A DNA stretch of 64,000 nt, taken from Straminergon stramineum. Taxonomy: Eukaryota; Streptophyta; Bryopsida; Hypnales; Calliergonaceae. A model generated the notes under the pieces. The model saw only the letters and a list, made by a program, of their open reading frames with translations. It was not told where the DNA came from and made no database searches. The stretch covers positions 28,314,906-28,378,905 of the forward strand of contig OY987264.1 of NCBI GenBank assembly GCA_963920665.1, written 5' to 3'. The first letter of the stretch is position 1; each line of letters starts with the position of its first letter. The position numbers were made by a program, and so were the translations under genes. Below are positions 22,001-33,557 of this stretch, in pieces.

Positions 22001-25000
22001 AGTCTACTTGACTTGTATGCTTAAGATAGAAGATAAGGTGGAGAAAATAGGGGGCACTATTCATAGTCTCTCTCATTGTATTTTGTAAGGCTCGAATGTT
22101 TGAGGAGCCATGATGTATTGAGTTTTAAAAATTTTGAAATGAAAATTGGAGAAGTTATGTATTATAGTGTTGTGATTTTAAATTAATCTCTCTTGTTTGA
22201 ATTAGAGTTGACATTCAAAAGTTGTGTTAGTTTGAATGGAGGAGGGTTTGTTGCCTTTTATATAGAAGGACAGAGATTTTGATTGACCATAGAAGACGAA
22301 TATGTCTTTTGGTTGCAATGAAAATTGAAGAGAGAAAAAGATTTTGTTATCTTTCCATAAAGCTATAATTCATTCTATTTGGAGTTTTTATGATAGAGTT
22401 GTAAGTGTCAAAGTGAAAAAGGGTCTATTGCCTTCAATTTCAAAGGTCGAAACTTTAGGCCGCCATAGAAGTTGAACAAAGTTTTAGATTGATTTGACAT
22501 TAGGAATAAGAGTAGAAAATTGTATTAAATTTTGAAAAAGTTATCACTTACATCATTTGGACTTGTAAAACTTTGATGGCATCAAATCAAAGTTCAGCCA
22601 AAGACTTGGAGTTTGAAAAAGATTTTGAAAACTTGTGTGTTGTGGCTTATGACTTTCAATTTCATTGTACACTTTGTTGTTGCGAGTGACATGGATCAAA
22701 CCATTGTTTAGCCTCATTTTGTGTCACGGTGACGAAGTGGAGTTAATGGCCTACATGGTTAAAACTTGCTCTATTATCATGGTGAGGCACAATTGTTGGT
22801 TACCAGAAGTTTGAAATTTAGGAGCCAATCTTTTGGAGAGTTCAGCTCATGATTTGATTGTTCCATTTTACCTATCCGAAGTCTGTAGTTTCTTATCACA
22901 TACTCTGACTGCTACACCTATTTAGAGCCTATTTCAAGATAGGCCAACGAGAAGCAGTTTCATAACGGTTTAAAAGATTCAACGAACAAGATTTAAGATT
23001 TTACACGAACACATCTATTTGTGTTCTTTAGTCATTTCCAGTTGCAGCCAAGATTCCCGTGATTTCCCAAGGCAAACCTCTTTCTACTCGACAACTATAT
23101 AAACCCCTTCAACAATTATGTGTTGTTGTTTCAAAGTTCAATAATAGTAGTTACATCTAGATACATACATGTGACAAAGGTAATGTCAGTTCAACAACTT
23201 CATCTTGGATAGTAGTCACTTTTGCATTATTCAAAAAAATTCTTCAAATTTTGAAGGATATGATCCCAAGCTCAAAGCCTATTATACATTCCAAAAAACA
23301 TTTGAAGAAGACCAATTTCGTTATAATGGCAAAATTTGGATCATCAAAACTAAGAAACTCAACCACAAAAAATTGTAAAATTAGTACTACTAGTAGATTG
23401 AAAGATTGAAAATTGCCTATGTCATGAATATGTAGGAGTTTTTAATACATGGATCTATTTATGAGTTTCAAATGACATTGAAATTACTCATAAAGATTTC
23501 CATCCACAGTGGCTATGATGCATGTGGATGTTCTTTATCATAACTAGAGAATGTGAAGCTTTTTGCAAACTAAAGATCAAATAGCATATATCAAATGAAG
23601 AATTATTTGAATCAAAGCACCAAAGATAGTGGATGACTATAAACTAATTTTGTAGTAAATTGGGACTGCATGGATATCAATCAAAAAAATCTTAGAAGAA
23701 GTAGTTGAAATACTTACAATAGGCAAGCCTCAAGGATTCCACCCAACAATGATTCAAGGCAAAAGGTGCATGATTTCCAAATTATAGGGATGAGTAGCAT
23801 AAATGCAAAAATATTTTTCAATCTACAATTCTACACATTCAATTTCCAACAATGTCAATTCCAATATTGAAAGGTTGTAGCCTCAATTACACCTGCAACT
23901 TTTCCAATCGGGGATGTAAACACAAGTTCTCCAAAAAGACTCCACTTTCTCAAAGAAGACAAGAAAAGGTCAAGGAATCAACAATGCAAGCCTGGCATAT
24001 CAATGCAAAACTACCTCTACTAATTAGACTTGTACAATGCCAAATACCCCCATTCGTGAAGGGAAAAATAAAATGCACAAACACAAAAGCACCACGGATC
24101 CAAGAGCTAATGTCAGCAAACAAACAATCCAACACAGAACTACAACTTCCTACCAAGACAACGCCCAAAATACTCACAAATCCAATACACATTGAAAAGA
24201 TGAAAACTCTTAGCTCCAATGATCATACAACCACAAAGCATTTATGGACTTCAAAACCTCAATGCATTTCCTAAATTCTAGCCCTAAAAGACATAGATTG
24301 GAACCCACCTTCGCACATCAGACGTTTGGTTCTTCTAAAAGGCGAACAATGTTGTCTTTTTGACCCAGTTCCTCACAGCAAATTGACTCTTCTAATTCCA
24401 CCAAGTTCTTCAACAGCAATTACACAATCACAAAAAAGATCTCAGAGTCGATAAGCTCTTCAAAAGTAAGCATGATCATTAACAAACTAGTCTCGCAAGA
24501 ATTGAAGAGTTTGAACTTTGGATACTTGGGAGCTAGAAGTGGGAGCAAGTTGGAGGGGAGGTAGGAATAACCATTGTGTAACTGTCGGCTCATAGCTGTT
24601 GGTAGCTAGTGGTTAACCCTAATTCCAAATGCCCTAATTATTGATCCTACCACCCTAAACCAGGTTTTTTGAGGGCATTAGTTGAAATCTGGCCATACCC
24701 TTGAGAGAACCATCCATATCTGTTTTTTCCTACATTCAAACAATGAATATTTAGCCTACTTTGAAGAAGTACAGATAATTTTCCTACCTGTTTTTTTACT
24801 ACCCAGTCAATTTCCGCTTTATTTTCATTCTACTTGGTTTTATTGCCTAATGCTTCAAATTTCAACTAGTCAAGTTCTAATTTTAATCGGCTCATCTTAC
24901 ACTAGTTGCCGGTTCTTCTTGGACATTGATCCACAAATCACCCTTGTAGTGTATTTTTGGCCATTTCTTGGTACTTATTCTTGATTTAAATTTCAGCCAT

Positions 25001-25699
25001 AAAAATTATCTTTTTTGAATTTGAGTCCAATTAATGAAATAAAGCATATCAAACTTAATTTCTTCTCCAGTTGGAAAAATTGTAAAATTTAAAAGATTTC
25101 AAATTTTTTTAAAACATTACAAACTTGGGGTCTATGAACATGATAACTTTGATTCTTATTATAATTTTATACACTATAACATACATCTACGATGAAAATT
25201 TTAGATTTAATGAATATATATATATATATTTTATGAAATTTCTTCATTTTTTTCTTAAACAATCCACAATAATTTCAAAATTTTCCCCCAAAATTTTAAT
25301 TTTTTTAGGACTTGTAGTAGGCATAAGACTTTATCTTTGAAAAATAAATATAATTTTTTTCATTCATATCTAGTTGCAAAATGGCAACAAATAGAGTGAT
25401 GGGTAGTAAGGTTTGAAATCAATGGTCGTGGGCTTGTTCTTTAAGAGTTAAGGCACATCTACTATTGCTCATAGTAAAGGTCATATTTATTGACATCTTC
25501 GGAGAGGTTCAAAAAGTACAAAAAATTGAACTTGTAGCATTATTGCCAATTGGTGTAGTACACAAATACTATATATAGATTTACAAGCGTAATGTCATAA
25601 TTGTGGAAATCCATACTATTATTAATCAACTCCAGTGGGGTTCCTTTAGTTCTTCTAGAAAACAAAAGTCCCAACATTGTAGCTTTCCAGCTAGCCAAT

Positions 25700-25785
25700 G
25701 ACTTTGCAACTTCCAAGTTAATCAATAACTCTTTGCAACTTTGAAGTCAATCAATGTCTCTTTGCAACTTCTAAGTCCAACTTCC
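25700..25785. repeat. Tandem repeat, about 30-bp unit, three copies
   Basis: Three imperfect copies of ctttgcaacttccaagt plus aatcaat in succession. No coding sense. Confidence 0.5.
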
Positions 25786-26399
25786 AAGTCTAACTGCATT
25801 CATACAACGTTCCAAAATTACTCAAAGAAAGAATCTAGTTTACACTTCTGACTTCCAACAAGATGCATAGAAAAAAATTAGGCAATTTAATAATATGAAT
25901 AAGTGAACAGTCAATTGCTTATTCATACACATTTAGATATATTGTACATGAAGGCCAAATTCATCAATAGACTGCCAAAATATTTTACTCATCATTGTTA
26001 AATGCTTTTGGCAAGTTGAAAATGACATTTTAGAATTTCAAAACTTTTGGCTATTGAATTTTAAGGTTTTCATCTACCAAGCCTACTTCTTCTTTCGGTT
26101 GCCATGATGTTTCTTTATTTCTTTATTTCTTAATTGATGTATTTTTGATTGCTACATCTTGTCTTTTCAAGTGAATGATAAAAATCATTAAAATAAATGT
26201 TTTACATGAAGTTTGCACTTGAAAATGTTACCCTTTGAAATGGCTTACAAAATTTATAAAATATTTCAAAAATAAGGCAATACTGAAGAAAAAGTTTCTG
26301 GAATATTTTGGACATTTTCTTATACTATTTCAAAACTTAAGACATTTCAAGAAATATTTAATTTATGTCTGAATCTGACCCTCACGTAGGGTGGTTACC

Positions 26400-26718
26400 T
26401 TCAGGCGGGGTCAAGGGTTAAGTTAAGCTTAACTGAAGTGAACGTTCAGTTGAAGAAAGGAGTCAGTATCTCTACAGTGTGGCCTTTAGGGTTTCGAGCT
26501 CGTCTACCCTTGCCTCTCGTCGTCTCCGATTTGTTCCTTTGACCCATTTCTTCCTTTTCTTCGTGCTTCTGGTCTCGCAGCGGCCCTTTCGAGCTGCTTA
26601 GGAAAGCTCCGTCTTCGTAGTATTGTTCTTAAAATTCTTCTTCCTACTTCTTCTTCTTCTTGATTTATCTTCTTTTTCTGCCGCTGCGGCGTCTTGCGCG
26701 CTCTTCTTGTCGCGCGCT
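26400..26718 (+). promoter_or_regulatory. Promoter and 5' leader region of the SR gene
   Basis: GC content rises at about 26.4 kb and a long pyrimidine-rich leader (ttcttcttcctacttcttct and similar) runs into the start codon at 26719. The context GCGCTATGTCG and the conserved MSRVYVGNL start support this ATG. No TATA box is clear, and the transcription start is not determined. Confidence 0.4.
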
Positions 26719-28818
26719 ATGTCGCGTGTTTACGTTGGCAACTTGGACCCGCGCGCCACCGAGCGCGAGCTTGAGGATGAGTTCCGCGTCTACGGCGTGC
26801 TTCGCAGGTTTGTTTTCCACTTCTGTTCGCGCCCCCGGAAAGAGTCACCTCGTTTTGGGATGGGGACGACGAGGGTTTGTTGGACGAGGGTTTCGGTCCC
26901 TTTGTTTTTCTTTTTTGAATGTTCCGCCTATTATTCCGTGGTGAATAAAGAACGTGTTTTGGAGTTTCATTGGTGACTTTGATTTTTCTTGTTCGGTTTA
27001 TGGGTTTGTTTCTGGATGATTTTGGAGTTTTTAGATTTTTGAGGTTTTGAGCGATGTTGATGCGTGGTGAAGTTTTTTGGCTGTAGGAGTGGATTTTAGT
27101 GAAAGGCGATGTGGATTGGATCTTGTGAACAAACGCCGTTACCAAGGAGGATGTGCAAGCTTTTTTTAATGCATTTTAGTAGTGATGAAATTTTATGTTG
27201 AGTGGGATTTAGGATGTATTGTAGTGGCAGTTGGGGAAGCACATGGAGGGAGGTGTTTTGATTTTTCATTTTGAAGGTATGCTGCTGAAAGTCGTTCTGC
27301 TGTCTGACCCATGAATTTCAGTGTATGGGTGGGACGCAAACCGCCGGGCTTTGCTTTTATCGAATTTGAAGATCGAAGAGATGCAGATGATGCCATACGT
27401 GACTTGAATGGTATGTGCCTCATTATGGTTTTGATGCTATTGTTGTATGTATCTGGTGACACAGTGTCTGGGTTGCCCGGAAACCAGCGGGGTTTGCTTT
27501 TGTGGAGTTCGATGACATACGAGATGCTCGAGATGCAATACGGGTTTTGGATGGTAAGTTTGTAGTGAGTGGTACTGTAGCTATTGTAAGGGGTCACAGA
27601 ACATTAAGGCTGCTCTTGCACACCTTAAAGAAAATGTAGTCGATGAAAATATAGAATTGCTTTTCATGTGTTTTTTGGCATGCAGGTAAGAATGGTTGGC
27701 GGGTTGAGCTCTCTCGCAGCTCAGGCGGAGGCGGTGGGCCTCGCGGTCGTGGAGGGGATGACATGAAGTGCTACGAATGTGGAGAGCCTGGTCATTTTGC
27801 ACGAGAATGCCGCCTTCGTATTGGGGCTGGAGGATTGGGCACTGGTGGCCGTGGTAAGAGCCCTCGTGCTAGCCCAAGATACCGTCGCAGCCCAAGTTAC
27901 GGTGCCCGAAGGTACCATCACTCTTCTTCTCATCTGAACCCACCCTGGAGAACCATGAAGCCCAAATTAGACGTTGTGTTTGTTTGTCTACTTTTGCGTG
28001 CGTCACATAGGGACATTTTTTCGTCACTTTTGCTCTACGCTTGCAATGTTCTTCAATGACTCTGGTGATCTACAATTCGGCCCCCTCAATGATATCCTTC
28101 ACATTGTGATCAAGTACGTAGGTCTTTTAAATCCATGAAATCAAGGTCCTTATGGGGTTACTCTGGATTTTATGAATATTTTATTTTTGGTTCTCTTTCA
28201 TTTTTCGCACGGTCTCCTCAGTCTTGGTATCTGACGGTGAAAAATGGGGCCCATTCCTCTGCCAGCCCACGATATCGTCGCAGCCCAAGCTATGGCTATG
28301 GTGCTCGCAGGTACGTTGCATTTGCGGTCTTTCCCAGTAAAATATGAGCAAATTGATGGTTCAATCATCTCTTTACACATTATTACTCCCTTAGGAACAA
28401 CAGATCATGTTTCTGATAATGTTCCCTTTTTTTAAGTTGTATGTGCATTTGCGTTCATATTAGCTGGGCTTGATGGCTTGTCTTTGTGTGATTTTTTTGC
28501 TGTCCAGCCCACCTCCTAGGGGAAGTCCTCGGGGAAGGAGCAAATCTTCCCCGCGCCAGAGAAGTATCTCGCCTGTGGTTCGTCGCGGCAGAAGCCCTAG
28601 TCGATCACCACCACCAAGACGTGACCGACGTGGATCGCCAGTTCCGAATGGGTATGTTGAATCTTTGTGTCATTTTTGTGTACGTATCTTGGAAGTTGTC
28701 ACTTGTGTTGGTCCATGCCATTGAACTTTGGTGGCTAACTGAATATGTAATTGAATGGACTTGCAGAAGCCCGATAGCTTCCCGGGATCGCCGTCGGAGC
28801 AGGAGCAGAAGCCCTTGA
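26719..28818 (+). CDS. RSZ22: RSZ22-type SR splicing factor (RRM, CCHC zinc knuckle, RS tail)
   Basis: Coding exons by eye: 26719-26807, one of 27322-27410 (2a) or 27465-27553 (2b), 27686-27911, 28266-28310 (optional), 28508-28651, 28767-28818. This gives 645 nt and 214 residues with all of exons 1, 2a or 2b, 3, 4, 5 and 6. Introns are GT-AG with phase kept throughout. The RRM spans residues 3-69 (RNP2 VYVGNL; RNP1 in exon 2, GFAFIEF or GFAFVEF). A Gly/Arg linker and a CCHC knuckle (residues 88-101, [14 protein letters not shown]) follow, then an Arg/Ser/Pro tail ending RRRSRSRSP. This order is diagnostic of plant RSZ21/RSZ22 proteins (orthologues of human SRSF7), nuclear factors that bind pre-mRNA and recruit U1 snRNP. 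Unusual are the duplicated second exon and a duplicated 15-residue tail exon. Retained intron 3 would end in a stop at about 28060. Confidence 0.95.
27322..27410 (+). other. SR gene alternative exon 2a
   Basis: 89 nt, acceptor aatttcag, donor GTATGT. Encodes the second half of the RRM, starting [20 protein letters not shown]. It enters in phase 2 and leaves in phase 1, exactly like exon 2b. The protein segment differs from that of 2b at 8 of 30 positions, including Asp for Arg and Arg for Ile in the helix following RNP1. Confidence 0.85.
27465..27553 (+). other. SR gene alternative exon 2b
   Basis: 89 nt, acceptor gtgacacag, donor GTAAGT. Encodes [20 protein letters not shown] and onward, with [12 protein letters not shown] at its end, which is the version nearer to angiosperm RSZ22. 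It lies 54 bp downstream of exon 2a, closer than plant introns normally allow for splicing between them. Confidence 0.85.
28266..28310 (+). other. SR gene 45-nt cassette exon (exon 4)
   Basis: Acceptor cctctgccag, donor GTACGT, phase 2 at both ends, so it can be included or skipped without changing frame. It encodes [15 protein letters not shown], a near repeat of the end of exon 3 ([13 protein letters not shown]), and so arose by duplication of the end of exon 3. The polypyrimidine tract is weak, which fits optional use. Confidence 0.75.
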
Positions 28819-30857
28819 AGATGTCATGCACCTGCAGGTTTATGGTGCACTTTGTGCCTCCTGAAGTCTTGGAGTTGGTTTGTGAGGAAACTGTTTTTTC
28901 TGCTTCTGCTGTCTGCACTTTCACGCCCCTGCAGGTCCTAGAGCGCATGCTGAGGTGGGCTTGTCACTAATTTTTGAGTTTCCATGAGCTCACAATACTA
29001 GACTTGTGAAAGCTTTGGACGTCCATTTAATTTTTCTGGCTGCTTCAGTAGGACTGAATCTTTTGCTGAAGCTTCAGCTGCCTCCCGACCTGTGACAAGT
29101 TCCTTTTCTTGTTGTGGTTTAGTTATTGGATTCTGTTAATGGATTTTGAACATTGCTCAGTATATTTTAAAATCCTCGTTATATAATATACTGGTTTTAA
29201 GGGGCAATGGTGAATGCTTGAAATCCTTGTTTGGCATATGGATGATGAACTTACTCAGGCATGTTGCCATTTGTTGGTGTTTTTGTGAGGTGTGGTTGCC
29301 TGAAACGGCAGGGCACGACAGTACTCTGCTCTGCTCTTCCTCCTGGCTTCTGCGATACACTGCATGCTCTGCTCTGCTCTTCCTCCTGGCTTCTGCGATA
29401 CTACTGCATGCTCTGCTCTGCTCTGCTCTCCTTCCTGGCTTCTGCGATGTACTGCAGACTTTCCCTCAGTCCTTTGGGTGTCATTTGCTGCATCGTTTTC
29501 ATCACATTTCTGCTCGGCTCATCCAGCAATGTTGGTGCTTCTGAAATCTGCATAGCATGTGGCTTCTTGTGATCACCAGCTCGCTTCTTCCGATTATCGT
29601 CTTGTCCAAGTAAGTTGTCTTGTTTTACGTATGTTATGATATATAACAATGTGGCTTTTGATATTACAGCGTTTAGCTGGGACAGAGCACTAAGTGCGAG
29701 TACATACCGTAGAGTTTGGTGGTGTGCGTAACCCCTCGTGACTTTGGCGGTTATGACAAGGCTTGCTGGAACTGCGTGCTTTATCTTGTAACATAATATT
29801 CCCACAATGCTAGATTTCGAACTCAATTATAGAGTAACTTGCTAGGTTCTTAACCCTATGTTTTGACCTCTAATAGCTCCTGACAAGGGAAACAGCTGAA
29901 GACAGTGGATCATCTGAGATTTTGGGTCAAAACTACCTGATCCAAGAATTTGACTCCAGTTCTTCAATTTGCCTTCGTATTTCACGTTGGGTTATAAAAT
30001 GTGTTTCTTGTCTTTGACGTATAGTTGCTGCCTAAACGTTCTGCACTATCAATAGAGGAACTCGTTGTCTGTGTTACATGCTGATTCCTATTTTGAATTT
30101 CTTTAGATTTGTTTGTGAAATTCGACATGTAAAGGAATTACTCTTACACTTTGGGTTCAGTCGCTCTCACGGAAGATTGCGAACTAACAGGCATTGTCTC
30201 TACTGATTTGTAGCTCCCGTTTTGTTAGAGTTCAAAGTCGATTTTAGGTTCACCTTGTTCTGGCACGTTAAAGATTCATAATTTACTCAAATGATTTCCA
30301 AATAATGCTTTCATAGTTAAACAATCTTAAGTGACAACTCATATGAGAGGAGAACTACTTCCGACTTTCACTAAAAGCGAAAAAAAACGTAAGGAAGTCT
30401 GCTCTTAAAGCGCTCATTTAACGTAAGAGCTGATTGCTTTTTCGGGGAAGCAAAATTCCTTGTAACAATTTTTAGTCAATTTTAGTAGGAGGGAAAATGG
30501 AATTGGCATCTGACCCAAGTTATTGCATATTTTTTGGACCTTCGTGGAAGTAGTTACGACTTTTAGAAGTTGAAATGCAACTGTCATTGAAAGCGACCAC
30601 GTCCTGAAATGTACGTTTGTATCATGATTGCTTTTAGAGCATGGTCGCTTTAAGAGTAGACTACCTTACACCCACTTGCTCTCACTATGCATTGTACTTC
30701 ACTACACTTATGTAAACTCTATCTTCATTTTTAAACCTAAATCTAAAGTTTTCATTTTGAGCTTCCTCACATCGCACAAATCCCATTTGGGAAGAATGGT
30801 TTTCTTAAATTGAGGTACTGAACTGTCCTGGTAGAGGAGGTGAACATAGTAAAGTCA
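28819..30857 (+). other. 3' flank of SR gene, no further gene
   Basis: Probably holds the 3' UTR and downstream spacer. Pairs such as ctgcag followed by GT near 28836 and 28934 leave room for 3'-UTR introns. No canonical AATAAA was found close to the stop. The ORFs around 29.15-29.57 kb come from a tandem repeat. Confidence 0.45.
29324..29458. repeat. Three-copy tandem repeat, 43-48 bp units
   Basis: Units start at 29324, 29367 and 29411, each with repeated CTCTG followed by cctggcttctgcgat and ctgca. The internal CTCTG count differs between units. Lies about 500 bp past the SR stop codon, perhaps in the 3' UTR. Confidence 0.75.
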
Positions 30858-30861
30858 TTAA

Positions 30862-31731
30862 CCCCTCAAGGCCATTAACCCCTCACTTGTTCAATAGGTC
30901 AAAGTTATAACTTCATTTTCCTACATTCTATGGAATATATCTAGGTGAATTTCATAGTATGATGTTCATATTGAACAAGGAAGTTTGAAAGTACAATTGA
31001 CATCTTGTATTAACCCCTAAATGCCCAAGGCATTAGATTTTGGTGTTTTGAAAACTTTGAAGTTAAGTAAAATCCAACCAAATTGCTATTATTATTAGTT
31101 TATATTTTTGGAGAATTCTTTTTGAAGTCTAGTTTTAGGATCAAAAAGTTGATCTTAAAAATAAAGGATTATGATTTTTCTATTAAAGATTTTGTGCAAG
31201 GATGCCCATAGCAATCTTGACATCCCGTAATGTTGAGGGCTCTTGGAAATGAGCTTTAAATATACTAGATCTTGGAGGAAAAATCACATTAGAAATTCAT
31301 TTAAAAAAATGGAGGATAGATTTTGAAAAACCGTAAATTGATTGGAGTTGTGCATGCTAGGCCCTATAACTTCATTTATTTTTAGTGACCAACTTTTTAG
31401 AGTTGACATGTAAAAAGTGAATTGAAAAATTTTCATGGTTTTTACACCCTCATGACCAAACAATATAACCTTTCAATTTGTGAGTGATATTGTTATGTTT
31501 TCTTTTCCTATGTGATCTCTAACATGTCTAGTTTGAATTTGTACGGTTACAATTCAAAAGAAATTGGTACAACTTATGAAAATGTTGATTTTTTTGTTCC
31601 ATTTAGAGCAAATTTGAAGAAGCTCCAAACATGCCTTGGGCATTTAGGGGTTAAGTTTGATGTACAATGCATATTGTCAATCAAAGATCAAACTTGTGAA
31701 AAAGTACAAAAATTGCTTGGGCCTTGAGGGG
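30862..31731 (+). mobile_element. TTAA-flanked element interrupted by a second one
   Basis: Outer ends CCCCTCAAGGCC (30862) and its inverse (GGCCTTGAGGGG, ending 31731) are flanked by TTAA at 30858-30861 and 31732-31735. Removing the inner element at 31014-31650 with one TTAA leaves about 229 bp, close to the 221-222 bp of family C. No coding capacity. Confidence 0.7.
31014..31650 (+). mobile_element. TTAA-flanked element, family B copy 1 (637 bp)
   Basis: Perfect 20-bp terminal inverted repeats, CCCCTAAATGCCCAAGGCAT, with TTAA on both sides (31010-31013 and 31651-31654). The sequence matches the copy at 43293-43940 along its length. It sits inside the element at 30862-31731, so it is the younger of the two. 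No transposase. Confidence 0.85.
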
Positions 31732-32511
31732 TTAAGGTAGAAGCACCAATTGTTAACCATGCCTTGTATTCAACGTGTAGGGTGTGCTATTTCCAACCTT
31801 AGGTAAAAATTTAAGATTGGAATGTGTGTTTCTGTCCTTTTTAAGGTTGGGACCAATAAGGCTATGACACATGTCTTGAAGTAGTGAGCGAAATAAATGA
31901 TCGGAATTGGAAGACTCTAGACATTGGCTACTAGTAAAATGCACTTTTTGGCTCCCATAATTCATAGTAATTTCAATTCTGGGAATAAAAATTTGAAAAT
32001 TTTTTTATCCTCATATTTCCTATCTTCCTACATGGGAAAAATTCCTATCTTCCACCACCTCTTACTCCACATGATTTGCTCCAAAATTGCTTAAGTGATC
32101 AACTATCGGTACTGGTGCTTCTACCTTAGTTGTTTTTGTGGTCTCCCTTATCTTACAAACGAAATCTTTATTTGAATATTTTTAGGTTCTACCATCTAGG
32201 AGGGTTAGAATTGATAGGGTGCCCAAATGAAATCTCCACATGTTAGATTTTGAAAGGTCAACGTCATCTTGCACCAACCTTAATCTAAGTTGATTCTAAT
32301 CCCCATGAAAGTCATCACCTAATTCTAATTTCACACATGGTTTCTCTCTCAAAGGTTAATATAAAAAATTGCATGAATTCTTTTGAACATGATATTATAT
32401 CTAATAATTTCGAAGTAGTTAATTTGAAGTGGAAATTTGGAGTTGTTTTGTTTTCTATAGAAATTTTGTTGAGAATATTTTCTTCTAATTGCATAGAGGA
32501 GAAGTTTTTAA

Positions 32512-32651
32512 CCCTTAAACGTTGACACAAATGTTTTGTGTCCGATGGATGACTTCATTGTTGATTTTAGAAAACAAAATGCAACTATTGGTCCAATAAT
32601 GAGAGTAGTTTTGTTGACTACCTTAGTCATGGGGGTTGTATCTTTTAAGGG
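32512..32651 (+). mobile_element. Small TTAA-flanked element, family D (140 bp)
   Basis: Starts CCCTTAAACGTTG after TTAA (32508-32511) and ends TTTTAAGGG before TTGA, a mutated TTAA. The words gtccgatggatgacttcattg and ctattggtccaataatgag recur, slightly changed, in 35858-36282. Confidence 0.55.
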
Positions 32652-33557
32652 TTGAAGGATGTTAGGGAGCTTTGGTTAGCATGCTAACACCTTCTTATTT
32701 ACCTAAATGTGGATAGTTTCCAAATAACAAAATATACTAAGCTATTGCAAAAGAATTTCATTGTAGTTGTTCAATTGCCCTACTTAAAAACTAATAAACT
32801 AAAATTGGACATAAGTGGCATTGTTATTGCTTGATTGAAATTGTTTGAAACCCTTAAATTTGTCCTTTTTTCACCAACTTCATATGAAACTAACATAGGA
32901 GCATTTGAATTGTTTACAAAAAAATTTCAATTTATAGTATACCTAAAGATAATATATATTTCATAGGAAAATAATTATAAGAATGATTTCCATCTATTTT
33001 TATATTTCTATTTTTTCCCTTCAATAAACAAAAGTCAAAATTGATTTTAGATTGATGACATATTTCAATATTAATTAATCAATTTTAAATTTGCATTGAG
33101 ATTTTAACTTTTACATGAAGTTGCAATAGAAAATTTTGATTTACATATTTTTCAATGTTTGTTTTACATATGTCTGAAAAACTTGAATTTTATGTTTCTA
33201 AAAATAAAATAAAATTCAAATGAATTTGCAGAAGTATTCAAGTTGTCATTATAGTGTAAAGACACTTTATTCAAGAGCTTTTTTAATCAAGATCCATAGT
33301 AAATTCTACTTGAAAAATTTAGAGATGCAACCATTGATAAAGTCCAGTTGAATTTTATTTCACTTGAGTTTATTTATAATGTAGTAAGAAAAACAAAATG
33401 TTGCTTGCTTGTATAAGGAATGTATTTGTGGTGAATTGGTTTGTCATATTGAATTTCTATATACAAAGTTTACAAAGTTTTAGAGTTTTAGAATAGGAGT
33501 TGGATTTTGATTGATTTTGAAAAACAATTACAATCATTTCTTTTGTGATTGTTAATA

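Larger units (their letters stand above)
18527..26399. other. Long AT-rich stretch, no gene recognised
   Basis: Apart from a possible orphan exon at 19003-19083 and a small tandem repeat at 25.7 kb, nothing with domain support was found. The plus ORF 23852-24274 is Lys/Thr/Asn-rich with no family resemblance and overlaps an equally open antisense frame. Confidence 0.5.

Noticed and set aside
23852..24274. 140-codon plus-strand ORF
   Set aside because: No domain, Lys/Thr/Asn/Gln-rich, an equally open antisense frame, no splice or promoter context.
27851..27860. Strong internal donor-like GTGGTAAGAG within SR exon 3
   Set aside because: Splicing from it to exon 4 or 5 breaks the reading frame, and the coding sequence continues cleanly to the donor after 27911.
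29146..29572. Overlapping plus ORFs of 63-132 codons
   Set aside because: Produced by the CTCTG-type tandem repeat, open in all three frames.
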